Origin: Diorhabda sublineata
Lineage: Eukaryota > Arthropoda > Insecta > Coleoptera > Chrysomelidae
Length of the DNA stretch: 64,000 nt
Reading direction: 5' to 3'
Assembly: GCF_026230105.1 (NCBI RefSeq)
Contig: NC_079482.1
Coordinates: 4,092,001 to 4,156,000, forward strand
Position 1 is the first letter of the stretch. Each line of letters starts with the position of its first letter. The position numbers and the translations under genes were made by a program. Positions 12,608 through 24,300 of this stretch are shown here, one piece after another. The notes under the pieces were generated by a model that was not told the DNA's origin, did no database searches, and saw only the letters and a program-made list of their open reading frames with translations.

Positions 12608-12950
12608 TCATCGACATATCGGAATATCTGGGTTACTAGTAATTTGCTTAATCTTGGTTTCAAAGACAGCTTTTAGGACCAATTCATAAACATGATGACG
12701 ACGGGCGAAAAGCAACAATTCCCTTCCTAAAGCGTGCTCCAAAATAGCACAAGCTCCATTGAAACGGCCCGTATTGGAAGCTGTTGTGTCGCAGCACATA
12801 AATTTGTACTTAATCGTGAAGGTTCCAGTCAAAGAGAGCTGTTGAGACAGCTTTAGCTTGATGTTTTCCAGAAGAACTGTCAAGTTTAGGCACTACAAGA
12901 AGCTGTTCTCTACCGTCAAATGAAGCAATAACTGGCGAGCAAGGGTACAT
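12608..12950 (-). pseudogene. Central segment of the transposon protein (CDTTASNTGRFNGAC block)
   Basis: From about 12950 downward the - strand reads SPVIASFDGREQLLVVPKLD, then KHQAKAVSTALFDWNLHD and a TAA. One frame over it continues KYKFMCCDTTASNTGRFNGA, then ILEHALGRELLLFARRHHVYELVLKAVFE. The two halves overlap at about 12810, so a single-base indel has broken the frame there. CDTTASNTG with the later CRHH-like RRHH is the hallmark of this family and the Asp is a plausible catalytic residue. The family's Cys before RHH reads Ala-Arg here. Inference: this is the DDE-like core of the element's transposase. Confidence 0.6.
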
Positions 12951-13209
12951 TGTTTTGGAAGTCACATTCCAGTACGAATTAGGTGAATCGAGGATTTGTC
13001 AATGGAGAAATCATCGCTGCTCAGACCAAGCGCTTCTGCCACCGCCATCGGAATCTCCAATGCTTAACTGGCATAGATCTAAAGCTGCAACTAGTTTAGG
13101 TGTTATGAGATTCTTTCTACCTCTTTTTGAACTTTGATCATGGCAGGGAACGTTCGGCAAACTAAGTTCAGAATTCAAGATCGGTTCTTCGTCTGAATCT
13201 TTTAGTTAT

Positions 13210-13731
13210 TTGTGGTGGAAATAGACGCAACAGCTAGTAATTCTCTTTGCCTTACAATCCTTTCCTCTTCTTTGAATCGTCGTTGTCTAGATCTTTTTTC
13301 TTTTTCTGCCAATTTTTTATCTACACCACCTAAGCATCCAGGTCGTCCTCTATTCTCATTTTCTCTATTTTCATTCTCTCACAAGCATCAGCATGTGCAA
13401 TATCAAACAAATTATCAAGATTAATTTTGAAATTGTTCCCACGGTTCTTGCAATTCTCTCCAAACATGATATAAATCAACAAGTTTCTTCACGCTGTTAG
13501 TAAATGCCCTTGTTGGAATTCTTGCTTTTTCCCAATATATGATGCACTCCCTACAAGTTTTGCACTATCACCAACAGTCAATTTAACCTCACGAATATTG
13601 TGAAATAGGACTGAGAGAACTTGCCGATTAGATGGTAATTTTGCACCATTTGTTTGGTAGCTAGACAATTCGATAATGCAAATATTTTGTTTATCACTCC
13701 GTAATTCCACCGACATGTTTAATAGTCTCAA
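13210..13731 (-). pseudogene. N-terminal segments of the transposon protein
   Basis: The frame begins MRLLNMSVELRSDKQNICII and runs to about 13489. Coding then resumes in other frames: NLDNLFDIAHADACERMKIE (about 13420-13360), then GCLGGVDKKLAEKEKRSRQR and RIVRQRELLAVAS. The block FDIAHADA is followed by a Lys/Arg/Glu-rich stretch ending in a likely nuclear, basic segment. Frame changes and stops between these blocks show decay. It belongs with the two downstream segments on the same strand inside the same terminal repeats. Function unknown; a DNA-binding or N-terminal regulatory region is an inference from its basic character. Confidence 0.55.
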
Positions 13732-14049
13732 AAATCACGTATAAAATGGTAAATGAAACATGTAGTTACAAGTCACAGCCCAGTACTGAAGCAACTTGTA
13801 TGGACAAGTTTAAATGGCAAGGATTATCGTTCATAAATCGAACTAAAATTTTTTTCTAGTCAATATGGGGTTAATACGTAACTTTTCGAAAGGTATGCGT
13901 GAAAAAACATTGAAATTTAAGGGACACCCTAACGTCCTTATGTTAAAAGAGGTATCCGGCGTATCTTCGAATCTAGGGTTAGCCCCAGATATTTTGTTGC
14001 AGTAGCCTATGACAAATGTATATTTGTATCAATTTTTTCTTGTTAAAGT

Positions 14050-14515
14050 TTATTTCAAATTTTTTGGTCCAATCATTAATTTCATTACTTGAATCGATGT
14101 TTGTAGAATGCTTCCCGCTTCTTCGTGGCTATCACATATAGTCAGGATAGCTGTGTCGATCGCAAATGTGGTAATAATGTTGTTGGGGGTTGTCACTAGT
14201 ATATAAAAGGTAAAGGATCTTCCCAAGGACACTACCCGCGTTTATTTCCTTAAAGTCTAAGTCAGGATTGAGTCTTCAGAATGAAGACACATTCTCTTAT
14301 ATGGGACTCTAAAGTTTTGCATATTTTTTAGACAGAGTTTGGTCAATTTGTATTTAAATCCTTCATGCTAAACTTTATCAAAGGCCTGATCTACGACTTT
14401 CTTCTTTTCTAGTGATTTTTCTACGACATCGGTTATAATGTATACTTGATCTATAGTAGAGTGTTTTGCTATGAAGCCTTGTAGCTTGTCAATTCGTTTA
14501 AGAACTCATTTATAG
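14050..14515 (-). pseudogene. Jockey-type LINE reverse transcriptase fragment
   Basis: On the - strand, from about 14515 down: KHSTIDQVYIITDVVEKSLE, then VDQAFDKV (motif A region, normally D.AFD.VWH), HEGFKYKLTKL, and a link to TTPNNIITTFAIDTAILTIC. The last block is RT motif C, where the usual FADDTA has become FAIDTA, so a catalytic Asp is lost. The order matches jockey-clade RT. Frameshifts separate the blocks and no 5' or 3' end is visible. It sits 115 bp from the right terminal repeat of the 2.3-kb DNA transposon. Confidence 0.7.
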
Positions 14516-16435
14516 ATCTAGTTTGATACCACCTGCGTCTCAGTTTGCACTTTCACGTATTAATTCTCTTATTTCATTTGGTTGACTAGGATTTCAACGT
14601 CTTTGTCTTACTCTACTTAGCTTTTGAGCTCTACTGAGACATTGATTTGTTCTTATAGCATAATTTGGGAACAACTCTTTCTACTTGTTGCTGACAATGA
14701 TTTGGAGTGATAGTTGAACGTTTTTGGACGATTAAAGTGATGTTAATCACCAATAATTGAGGTTTTTTATGTTAATAAACCGTTATATTGACAATAATAA
14801 GAAATAGAGTTTGTTATAGAAGGAATAGTGAAGTTATTTCGTCTTAAAACTACGGACCTGAAAATGTCCCAATTGTAATCAGAGCTACATATCGGAAAAA
14901 GCTCAAATTCATCTCTTTCAAACGACGTTAGCATTATATGGAATCACGTCAAGCAAGCTATAAAGAAAAACGAAAAATTACGGTTGATTTACGAAGATTT
15001 TCAACAAAAAGTTATGCTTATCAACTCCTCGCTTTTACCGTCATGGCAACAAGAAACTTTTTGAATTTAAAATAACGAAAGATCATTCGAAACAGAGTTG
15101 AAATAAAAATATTTTCCGCTCCCATTAATTATGTATTAATCTGAGCAATAAACGAACTAGTATTGATTTGAGAATAACTCACAAAAAATACATTATTCCA
15201 AAGTATTAGCAACTATAGGAAACGAATCTAGATTCAGTACGTTGTTCTCCATATTGTTACAAATTCGTCCACGAAGCCGGTCCTATTCGTTTATAATAGA
15301 AGTCAAAAATTTGGTTAGTTCGATGTTGGTTTTGATAACAAAACTAAAAAACTAAAGAATCGACTGTTATTAATTAAATAGAATCACAACAGATTCATAA
15401 AATAGGCCAACCAGTAAAAACACGTTGAGAATAATTGAGTTTGTTCCAACCAGCTTTTGTGGACCATTTTTGGAACGGCTATTGAGAAAGTTTATAAATA
15501 TTTTCTGCGCAATCTCCGGCTATGCACGGTACTTGTAACAGTGCTATCAACCAAGTATCGAAAATGCCGTCCCGGAAACGGTTCAAAAACGATAGCCGTG
15601 ACGCTATTTACATAGGACAGACATTTCAATATTCATGAAATAGATTGAAAAGTCATCAATATGTTAAAAAAATACAAATGCACTAACAAACCATGGAATA
15701 TCAAAAAACTTATTGTATTATGTCGGAGGTTCCTTCATTAATGTCAGTTGTCAAATGTCAAGTCATATTTTGATAAAGAGCAAAATAGGTCGAAACGTCA
15801 ATTTTACTTGTTTTTGAAACTAATTTTCCATAAAAGACACCGAAAATCAACACGTATCAACATAAAGATCTAAGAAGTAAAAAGTAAACTAATAATTTGA
15901 TTGAAACAATCGCAAAGAAATGAATAGGTTTGAATGAAACGCCGCTTTATCTTCCTAACAGTCATGTTATATTATTAGAAAAAGTTGTGATATTTTGTCG
16001 TTTTGATTGTTTTATAGCCGTTAAAACTCTAAATCCTTTTAGATCGAATTAAAGGACGCCAAGCAGTTGAATTATGACCCTAAAATATGATGTGGTTGGA
16101 ATAGTTAGAAATATGATTTCAGAACAAAGAATATCCAAGGAAAATTTTACTTATTAATGCCGTTCAAGCTAATCAAATAAGGATAAATACGAGACATATT
16201 TTCATATCAAGCTTTTCATTTATTTAAGCAAACAGTTAGGGAATTTTGAGTAGTATGATTAGAATTTTCTTAAGATACCTGAAAGATCAGTCACAGACCA
16301 TATTTCAGGGTAGGAATATGATCTGCCTATTTACTCAGTTTTCATAGGTTTCCAAAAAGTTTACGTATTCCAAAAGAGTTAGTAAGTCTTAACAAAATGT
16401 CACTCGAACGTACAAAAACGAAGATAAAGGCAAAT
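14516..16435. other. AT-rich stretch, no gene recognised
   Basis: No coding or RNA signal supported. Near 15783 the motif GGTCGAAACGTCAATTTT occurs. It is the reverse complement of a motif in each 481-bp satellite unit, suggesting a dispersed relative of that repeat. Confidence 0.35.
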
Positions 16436-16439
16436 CAAA

Positions 16440-16460
16440 GTATATATATATATATATATC
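16440..16460. repeat. (TA)n microsatellite
   Basis: About ten consecutive TA dinucleotides. Confidence 0.9.
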
Positions 16461-16559
16461 AAAATAAGGAAAACAAACGTGAATTCTTAAAAAAGCAGAG
16501 AGAGAGAAGTTAAATATATGGGAAAGAAAATACTCAGGAGGATACAAGGGAGTAAAAAG

Positions 16560-16815
16560 GATGGAGAATTATGGCTGAGGAGAGGAAATAACGAAAAATG
16601 GATTTTATTTAGAGTAGTAAAACTAAACAAAATAAAATAAAAAAAAATGGAGTGTCTGGGTTACATACAGAGAATGCCAAATTTTTTAGCAACAAAAAAA
16701 TGATGGACATAGAACAAGGAGGAACTAGAAAATTGGCTGGACAAAGAAAGCAAAAATAGGAAAGAGTGGAAGGCAATCACTTCCTAGCTATGAGTCTAAT
16801 AGGCCTTATACATAT
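16560..16815 (+). pseudogene. Possible LINE ORF2 C-terminal remnant
   Basis: The + strand gives MECLGYIQRMPNFLATKK, a stop, then EELENWLDKESKNRKEWKAI. The pattern 'W/LGHIQRM ... W....RKEW' resembles the C-terminal tail of insect LINE ORF2 proteins (CR1/RTE-like). Short, with stops, and not adjacent to any recognisable RT, so the call is tentative. Confidence 0.35.
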
Positions 16816-16869
16816 ATAGCTTTAATAATAATGCTTCTAAAAGTTATTGAATTTAGATCTCTTCTGTTT

Positions 16870-18660
16870 TAAATTTAGTTTTTTTCGAATAATTTTTGTT
16901 TTTCAACGGTGGGGCTAGGTTAGGTTAGGTTAGGTTAAATAAGTTAGTTTTATACACACTGCCTTTACTGTCTTACTTACTTTATTTATATAAACACTAC
17001 ACTTAGCTGACTTATATAATTAAATATTCATTACTTCTCTAATTTATTTAAATTCGTCGGTTACATTTCTATTGTTTTATTTAAAAAATAAAAATACCTT
17101 CCTAGAAATTAGTTCTTATTCAACTCTCTACTGTTTATGAAAAAAACATATCGAAAACGCCGCTATTATAAAAATAACTGAACAGGACCGGCTTCACGAT
17201 CCGTGTCGAGGACGAGAGATTAATGAAAAATTGACGTTTCGATTTAACTTCAGTCTTCATCAAAATATAGTGAAATGGTTTTTCTTTTACTAATTTTTTT
17301 AAATTGTTTTTTAACAGTGGGACTAGGTTAGATTATTTACTTAATTTTTATGAACACCACACTTAACTGACTATATAACAATTAACTTATCACTACTTAT
17401 ATAATTAAATATTCATTACTTCTCTAATTTATTTAAATTCGTCGGTTACTTCTCTATTTATTTTCGTTCACTATGACCTTTAATTATAAACTGACTTTTG
17501 CTGTTTACCAAGCTCGAATATATTTCAGAAAGGAATTTCTAGAATATTAGGAAGCAAACAAACAAAAAAATAAAAATACCTTCATAGAAATTAGTTCTTA
17601 TTCAATTCTCTACTGTTTATAGAAAAAACATATCGAAGAAGCCGCTATTATAAAAATAACTGAACAGGACCGGCTTCACGATCCGTGTCGAGGACGAGAG
17701 ATTAATGAAAAATTGACGTTTCGACTTAACTTCAGTCTTCATCAAAATATAGTGTAATGGTTTTTTTTACTAATTTTTTTAAATTGTTTTTCAACAGTGG
17801 GACTAGGTTAGATTACTTACTTAATTTTTATAAACACTACACTTAACTGACTATATAACAATTAACTTATCACTACTTATATAATTAAATATGCATTACT
17901 TCTCTAATTTATTTAAATTCGTCGGTTACTTCTCTATTTTTTTCCGTTCTCTGTGACCTTTAATTATAAACTGACTTTTGCTGTTTACCAAGCTCGGATA
18001 TATTTCAGAAAGGAATTTTTAGAATATTAGAAAGCAAACAAACAAAAAAATAAAAATACCTTCCTAGAAATTAGTTCTTATTCAACTCTCTACTGTTTAT
18101 GAAAAAAACATATCGAAAACGCCGCTATTATAAAAATAACTGAACAGGACCGGCTTCACGATCCGTGTCGAGGACGAGAGATTAATGAAAAATTGACGTT
18201 TCGATTTAACTTCAGTCTTCATCAAAATATAGTGAAATGGTTTTTCTTTTACTAATTTTTTTAAATTGTTTTTCAACAGTGGGACTAGGTTAGATTATTT
18301 ACTTAATTTTTATGAACACCACACTTAACTGACTATATAACAATTAACTTATCACTACTTATATAATTAAATATGCATTACTTCTCTAATTTATTTAAAT
18401 TCGTCGGTTACTTCTCTATTTTTTTCCGTTCTCTGTGACCTTTAATTATAAACTGACTTTTGCTGTTTACCAAGCTCGAATATATTTCAGAAAGGAATTT
18501 CTAGAATATTAGAAAGCAAACAAACAAAAAAATAAAAATACCTTCATAGAAATTAGTTCTTATTCAATTCTCCACTGTTTATAGAAAAAACATATCGAAG
18601 AAGCCGCTATTATAAAAATAACTGAACAGGACCGGCTTCACGGTCCGTGTCGAGGACGGG
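16870..18660. repeat. 481-bp tandem satellite array (about 3.5 units)
   Basis: The anchor GACCGGCTTCACG recurs at 17186, 17668, 18148 and 18630 (spacings 482, 480, 482). Each full unit holds GACGTTTCGA(T/C)TTAACTTCAG followed by TCTTCATCAAAATATAG. The units at 17186 and 18148 share variants, as do 17668 and 18630, suggesting an alternating A-B dimer. The unit's order of blocks parallels the 618-bp satellite at 1.8-6.9 kb. The array ends 134 bp before PLC-epsilon exon 1. Confidence 0.9.
16916..16937 (+). repeat. Short (TTAGG)n telomere-type repeat
   Basis: Four perfect TAGGT/TTAGG pentamers followed by TA. It lies where other 481-bp units read GGGACTAGGTTAGATTA, so it appears to be a local expansion inside the first satellite unit. 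Confidence 0.8.
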
Positions 18661-18794
18661 TTCCTAAAAATAGTTTAACTGAAATTCAACCATAACAGGT
18701 TGTTTTATTTCAAAGTAAATATTTGTTTGAAAAGTTTCCTAATTCAAAACACTACACCTAAAAGCAGGAATTTATATTTCGTCTCTCTTTTCAG

Positions 18795-18940
18795 GTTAGC
18801 GCTTGGGTGACACAATTAATAATCACTCAACCCACTCACGATGCCCGCCGAGCTGTCCTTTCTTGTGTCCTTCGAGTCGCCTTATCCTCATGGAATATCG
18901 GCAACTTCAACGGAGCCATGGAAATCATTGCCGGCCTCAA
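18795..18940 (+). CDS. PLCE1: Phospholipase C epsilon-like, exon A (RasGEF-like domain)
   Basis: An internal exon between TCTCTCTTTTCAG and GTAAGT. It reads VSAWVTQLIITQPTHDARRA, then SCVLRVALSSWNIGNFNGAMEIIAGLK. This is the helical hairpin of a CDC25/RasGEF domain: the WNIGNFNGAMEI block corresponds to the conserved '..L.NFN....I..GL' segment. The flavour and the downstream exons match PLC epsilon, which has this domain ahead of its PLC core and links Ras/Rap signalling to phosphoinositide cleavage at membranes. It starts in phase 0 and ends with two bases of the Lys codon. The frame joins perfectly to the next exon 13.3 kb away. Upstream exons (rest of the RasGEF domain) are not in the window; I found none in 1-18794. 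Confidence 0.85.
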
Positions 18941-19289
18941 GTAAGTACTAAATTTAATAACACGTTCATTGTTTCCAATTTCATTTAAATGTTTTACAAC
19001 TAAAATAATCGTTGACTATAGATAAATCTTCATGAAGTTCAGTTAAACCAGAATATGAATCGGAACTAAGAAATCACCTTGAAAACGGTAGGAAAAACAA
19101 AGCAGGTTGTGATTTACGTCTTAATACAGAGAGTGTCTTAATTGACACACACGAAATTTAAGCGAAACGTCCAGCTTTTTGCCCTACTGAAAGAGGAATG
19201 TCTTGTAAGACGACAAAAAACAAATTTATCTAAAAATCAGCGGTAAGACACTTATCAGAGCCCGTTGCAAAGAGAGGTCAAACCGAGCG
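18941..19289 (+). other. PLC-epsilon intron, start
   Basis: First part of the 13.3-kb intron (18941-32240). No independent gene seen. Lines further on describe the transposons inserted in this intron. Confidence 0.5.
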
Positions 19290-19510
19290 GAAAGTCTCGT
19301 GTGTCTGTTGGAATTATGAAGGTTTAGTTCATTTCGAAATAATTCCAAACGGTCTAGATATCAATGATGAAGTATATAGTGAAGATCTGATGCGAATGTA
19401 TGAGGTTTTATCAGAGATATACCTAGATTTATTTAACCGAAAGCGAGTTCTCTAATAACGAGACAATGCTAAACCACATATTACTAAAGTTGCGCGAGGA
19501 AATTTTATAT
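19290..19510 (+). pseudogene. Mariner transposase fragment
   Basis: The + strand reads WNYEGLVHFEIIPNGLDIND, then LFNRKRVL, two stops, and RDNAKPHITKVA. WWNYEG.VHFE...G..I and ..QDNA.PH are the blocks around the second catalytic Asp of mariner transposases. The two adjacent TAA codons just before RDNA inactivate it. Only about 70 codons survive. Confidence 0.75.
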
Positions 19511-21040
19511 TTTATATTTTATTGGTTGTTACTATATATTTCAGTATATTGTCAATTGCTTTTTAAATATTACGACATTAAAACATCATTTTGTTTCAAT
19601 CAGATAGTCACTAAAGACCGATTTTGGTTGTAATGAACCTATTCAGTACAACATATATACTTCCTTTTTCAGAATTTCAAATGTACGACTCCTTATGAAT
19701 TCAATTATTGAGTAAAGTGTTATTTTGATAGAAAAAACTTTGTAGTAGATTAGGATTAACTACTCTTCAAACTTTTATATCTTTGTCTAGGAAAACGAGT
19801 AAATTCAATTGTCCATTGTGTCAATAAAACAATTCTCCTTTTATCCTTTATTTCCATTGCTAAGTTGGGTACGAATTTGCATATATATTTATATAATTAG
19901 ATCTGATTAAACTCTACAATACCCGCAGTAAAATTCTAGAAAGGGTTTTGTTCGTACTAAATAACCCTCATGACAATTAAACGAGTTTTTCAAGTCGACA
20001 ACTGTGACCTCGATTCTTTGAAACGATTTTTCATGTACGTACTTACGATTAAAATGATATTTATAATAAATTTCATTGGAAAACACTGATGTGAAAATAA
20101 TTGTAGCGAAAATATAAAAAATAACATGTCATTTCCTTTATCTATTCAACCCCATAAAAAGGGTGAATTAATATGGATCAATATGAAAAAATATGCTACC
20201 TACATAAATCCACAGACTCTTTTAAACAGAACATAGTCAAATTATTTTAAAGTCAACACCTATAGTACTGAACTTCAATGCTAACTTAATTGTTTTGAAT
20301 CGATTTTGATCATTCTAAACACCACCAAGATTTAGCTCTTCGATTGAATTAACAAAAACTCATACGAATCGAAGGAATGGAATAATATCTTAGCAAGAAT
20401 TTTTCTCCAGAGTTTTAATTTAGAAGATCATCATCTCGTTGTGAATTAAGATGTTCTTGAGCTTGTCCTGACACCTATTTGGTATTTGAAAAACCTGGCG
20501 AAACCAAACTTTCTTTAATCGTGCTCACACATGAAATATAAAATCTCCACGAAGCTGTTTTATGAATAATTCTCAGGTTTTATTGGAAAATGACAATAGC
20601 TATTTATTGAATTAATCTATTATCACTCCTTGCTTTGTAATGTCTGTAACTAACCTATTATCCACACAGGATCATTTTAATTTGGTGTAATTGCTCAATA
20701 ACATCCACGGAACTGGCATTAGTCCGCCACATTTATTGAAGTCTATAAGACTTGTAAGCGTATTAAAAGTTTTAGAGAATAATTTACAACAGAGTATATA
20801 AAAGAATTTGAAGAAGGAATCAGAAACACTCAATTTGCGATGCTTGCAAGTCAAAGATATGAACCACAACGCTATGTTTTTACAATAGGTGTCGTTGATG
20901 AGTTGTCACAACATTGTATTCATAAATATTGACGTTTGCAATCACAGAATTGGGTCGAAGTAATAAATGATAGTCAATATGACAGTCAATATTGGAGCCA
21001 ATGATTGATAATAGTCACGGTGACGGTTCTTGAGATATCT
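19511..21040. other. Intronic AT-rich DNA, nothing recognised
   Basis: No coding block or repeat that I can support within this part of the PLC-epsilon intron. Confidence 0.35.
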
Positions 21041-22030
21041 CGAGTCTGCTAACATCATCATCGACTATCAATGGGGCTTCCGTAAACATAGATCAACCAG
21101 GGGAAGTCCTGAACCATGTCACCAGCATATGGACTGAAGCAATCGGCTTTGGAATGACAACCTTCTAAATAAATTGAGATCGTATGGTTTGTCGTCCTCA
21201 CTTATCGGCTGGTTTAGTAGCTTTGTCAAAGACCGATCCATCCAGATGGCTATCTATGGACACACCTCAGAAATGTTTGAGGTTATCGCTGGTGTTCCCC
21301 AGGGATACATACTGCCATCTACTCTCTCTCCTGTACATCAATGATCTACTCGACAAACCTGCAAGTAAAATCTGTAGCTTGGCCGACGATAGTAAACTAG
21401 TATCTTCGTTCAAATCCGCCGCCGCAATAAACTCAGGTAACGCCCAAATCCGATCACTACCATCAATACTGATCTTTAAAACGTTATGGGGTAGGGGATA
21501 TTTTTACAAAGAAGGCTTCTACTGCAGCTCAGGATTTGGTTCTGTGTGAATAAAAAATAGCACCATCACTGCAAATTTGCTTGTTGGGCGTTGAGATTGG
21601 AAGGAATGAGTCCTGACATAATCACGTGGCTGAGTTAGCCAAGGCAGTTGCATAAAAACTTGGAGCCTTCTTCGAGTACAAAAAAATATATGCACCACAA
21701 CAGCTTCTAATCATCTACTAGTGCCAGATTCGATCATACAAATTCGACTCAATACAAAATTGAGCAGTTCGATAAGCGATCCAGAGATCACCAGAAACTT
21801 GGACAGCTTATAGCATAGAAGAAAGGTCGTCGACCAGGTTCTGTTTTACCGATATTACGACGGCAACTGTTCTTATGAACTGTCCAACATAATCCCGCCT
21901 AGAACAGTTTTTGGAAGACCAACTCGATATGCAGACGAGTTCGTCTGCAGACGCCCAGAATTTATCGGCACTCATTTCTTTGGAGGAGTTCCAGCCTCAA
22001 GCTATCAAGGTCTAAAGGCCTTAAATTGCT
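21041..22030 (+). pseudogene. Jockey/CR1-like LINE reverse transcriptase fragment
   Basis: Ordered RT blocks on the + strand in shifting frames: QWGFRKHRST-like text near 21070; KLRSYGLSSSLIGWFSSFVK; GHTSEMFEVIAGVPQG (RT motif 4); LLYINDLLDKPASKICSLADD (motif C, LADD in place of Y/FADD). Then the C-terminal region: HVAELAKAVAKKLGAFFEYK, and RYYDGNCSYELSNIIPP with FGRPTRYADEF near 21900. Several stops and frameshifts. A continuous RT-to-C-terminus remnant of about 1 kb, 5'-truncated as is usual for LINEs. Inserted in the first large PLC-epsilon intron, same orientation. Confidence 0.7.
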
Positions 22031-23261
22031 AGTTTTAACACTAAAAATGTTCCAGAAATAAAACTTGAACTCTTAGTCAATTAAATCAATTTACAATAAC
22101 TGAACTTAATATCAAAATTGTTATCTAAAAACGATTTAGATGAAAAATAAATGGGAGGGACGCTGAGATTTTGAGCTTTACTTATTAGTAGATCGTGTAT
22201 AAATTTTATTTGTATTATACATTTGTTCTAAATTAAATGACATCGAAGGAGAAGACATACATAAACTTGTTGTAAGGGTAGGGGTTTCTTTCGGCCTCCA
22301 GCAGATTTAACGGTTGTAGGCCGGCGGAAACTACTTGCTCTCACTACAAACTATCATCTAAGAAGAGGAACCACCGAAGACGTTTCTATTGGAGGTACTT
22401 TTTTTTTCTATTCATACATCTAAATTGAAAAATCGAATATTCCTTAACCGGGCAATTCAAACACGTTTCCTTTTCTTTAAAAAAATTCCGATAATGTATT
22501 AATTGAAACGTGGCAGAAAAATATAAAGAAAAACGAAAAGCTTAGAAAAGCTTTCAGATTTTTTTTTCATTAAATCATCAACCGAAGGAGATTCATTATA
22601 AAAATGAAATTTTTATGGAATCTGTCTTTGATGTATCGAAGGTATAGCGTTACAGAATCCATTACAAAATGGCAAAAAAAACGTCAAAAGCATAAAACAT
22701 ATCATACCGAGAATCGATAATAATATTTAGAACTAGATTTTCTCATGATACGATGTGTGATTAGAAAAAGGGTGTTTTATAAATATAAAATAGAATTTGA
22801 CTGCTCTAAATTAGTAATGTACATAAATAGTAAAGTTGATTCTACGAGTGAATTAATTTTGACGCTATTGCGGCCTAGTAATTATTAGAAATGGTGTGAA
22901 AATATTTTTTTTTTATTTTGAAGAAGGAATACAAGTTACATGGTACCAAATCTGGTGTATAAGTCAGACGTAAACAAACAGAGAGAGATCAAAACTTTGC
23001 GAATCAAACAATAACATTAATATGATAAAGAAGAAAGCTACTGGACCATGGAAGAGTCTTTGCGCATCATTACACAACTGTCCCAACATTTTGTTGAAAT
23101 TCCCCAGTGATTCATTTCGAAAAAATCAAATTATAAGCACTTATTTTGATATCTTAATATAGCATGTTTGTAATGTGTGATACTCTTAGTTTTCTACATT
23201 AAAATTTTATTCTAATGAAGTTTTCTTCGACCTCCTCTACTCTTAAAAGTTGTTGGCTTCA
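22031..23261. other. Intronic AT-rich DNA, nothing recognised
   Basis: One C/G-richer block near 22270-22340; otherwise no feature I can support. Confidence 0.35.
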
Positions 23262-24300
23262 AAATTACCCAATCCCAGATATAAATGCAAACTTGATAGC
23301 ACTAGGGACGTTTAAATATAAGCTGTCGCATTCTTCACACTTTTGAGACCTCTCCAGAAGCTTTCGGATACCTTTCAAGTAAAAATCTCTCAACTTATCG
23401 AGAAATCTTTTGCGCACATAGGATTCTACCTTCCTTTGGAATCGAATTGGAATCGCAGTCCGCCAAATGCCTCTTCCAATCGACCAAATAAATAATAGTT
23501 GCATGGCGAGAAATTGGGTGTTCTAGTGTTTTAGTCGGGCGTTTTATTTGCAGCAATATCTCCAATATGTATTGGAGAATCGCGTAGTTTTGATTTGTAG
23601 ACAGGTTTCACCGTATTTTTTCAGGAGGTTACTATAAAACTGCGCATTCACAGTTCGTTATAAGTAAAAAAATTAACCGCAGTTACTTCTCTCGTGTTTC
23701 TAAACACGGTACACAACACCTTCCCCGTTGGTAGTGTAACCTTCGCTGAAACTAGCGCGTCTTCTTCTTTCTTCCTCCACTCCATAGACGCGTATTTACC
23801 ATGCAAACTTCCCATCGTGTGAATTTCTACTCAAAATTCAAAATTTTTGGAACCTATCTGTCTGAAATTTCGCGGTAACCGGTAATCTAAATACGACTTA
23901 TCCTGATGCCCAGTTCTTGATCTGGGGCGTCGCGTATATGCCACCACTTGTAGGTCTAGGAAAACGGAACTCATTCATACACTTGAGTCTAGGAGAGGCA
24001 CTCATCCCAGAATAATTTTCGATCAATTTCCGTAAATTACCTTTGATCAAAAAACATTGCGCAACAGACACTGGTACATTTCACTCATGGCTATAAGTAC
24101 ACAAAAAAAAGCAAGGCTAGGCGATCCCGGTTAATCTCAACGCTTTGTAACAGACCAGTTAGTCCAGTCAATTAAGGATTCACCTGGTAATTTCCGATAA
24201 TAAGCTGGAACAACTTCATTTTGACGTTCTTAAAGTTGTCTCAAAAGTCTCATATTATCTCGTGTGTGCGTCGTAAGTTATTCGATGGCAAAGGTAACGA
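23262..24300 (-). pseudogene. Degraded mariner transposase
   Basis: The - strand C-terminus is the clearest part: KVESYVRKRFLDKLRDFYLK, then GIRKLLERSQKCEECDSLYL, the usual mariner C-terminal block '..FY..GI.KL..R..KC....G.Y'. Higher up the strand, in broken frames, are VNAQFYSNLLKKYGE (central domain) and KYASMEEERRRRASFSEG near 23830-23760. No intact catalytic Asp could be placed. Many stops. One of at least five mariner relics in the PLC-epsilon introns. Confidence 0.6.

Larger units (their letters stand above)
11599..13935 (-). mobile_element. 2.3-kb DNA transposon with terminal inverted repeats, superfamily unassigned
   Basis: The ends are a 16-bp inverted repeat: ACGTTAGGGTGTCCCT at 11599-11614 and its exact complement at 13920-13935. 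If the outer ACGT is a 4-bp target duplication, the repeat proper is TAGGGTGTCCCT; because ACGT is a palindrome the two readings cannot be told apart. All recognisable coding between the ends lies on the - strand and forms one decayed gene (segments at 13.7-13.2, 13.0-12.6, and 12.3-11.8 kb). The protein resembles an uncharacterised family found in many copies in arthropod and hydrozoan genomes. That, with the flanking inverted repeats, supports it being the element's own transposase or accessory protein. Confidence 0.75.

Noticed and set aside
1..18794. Upstream RasGEF exons of PLC-epsilon
   Set aside because: No block typical of the first part of a CDC25 domain was seen on the + strand; the coding found there is from transposons.
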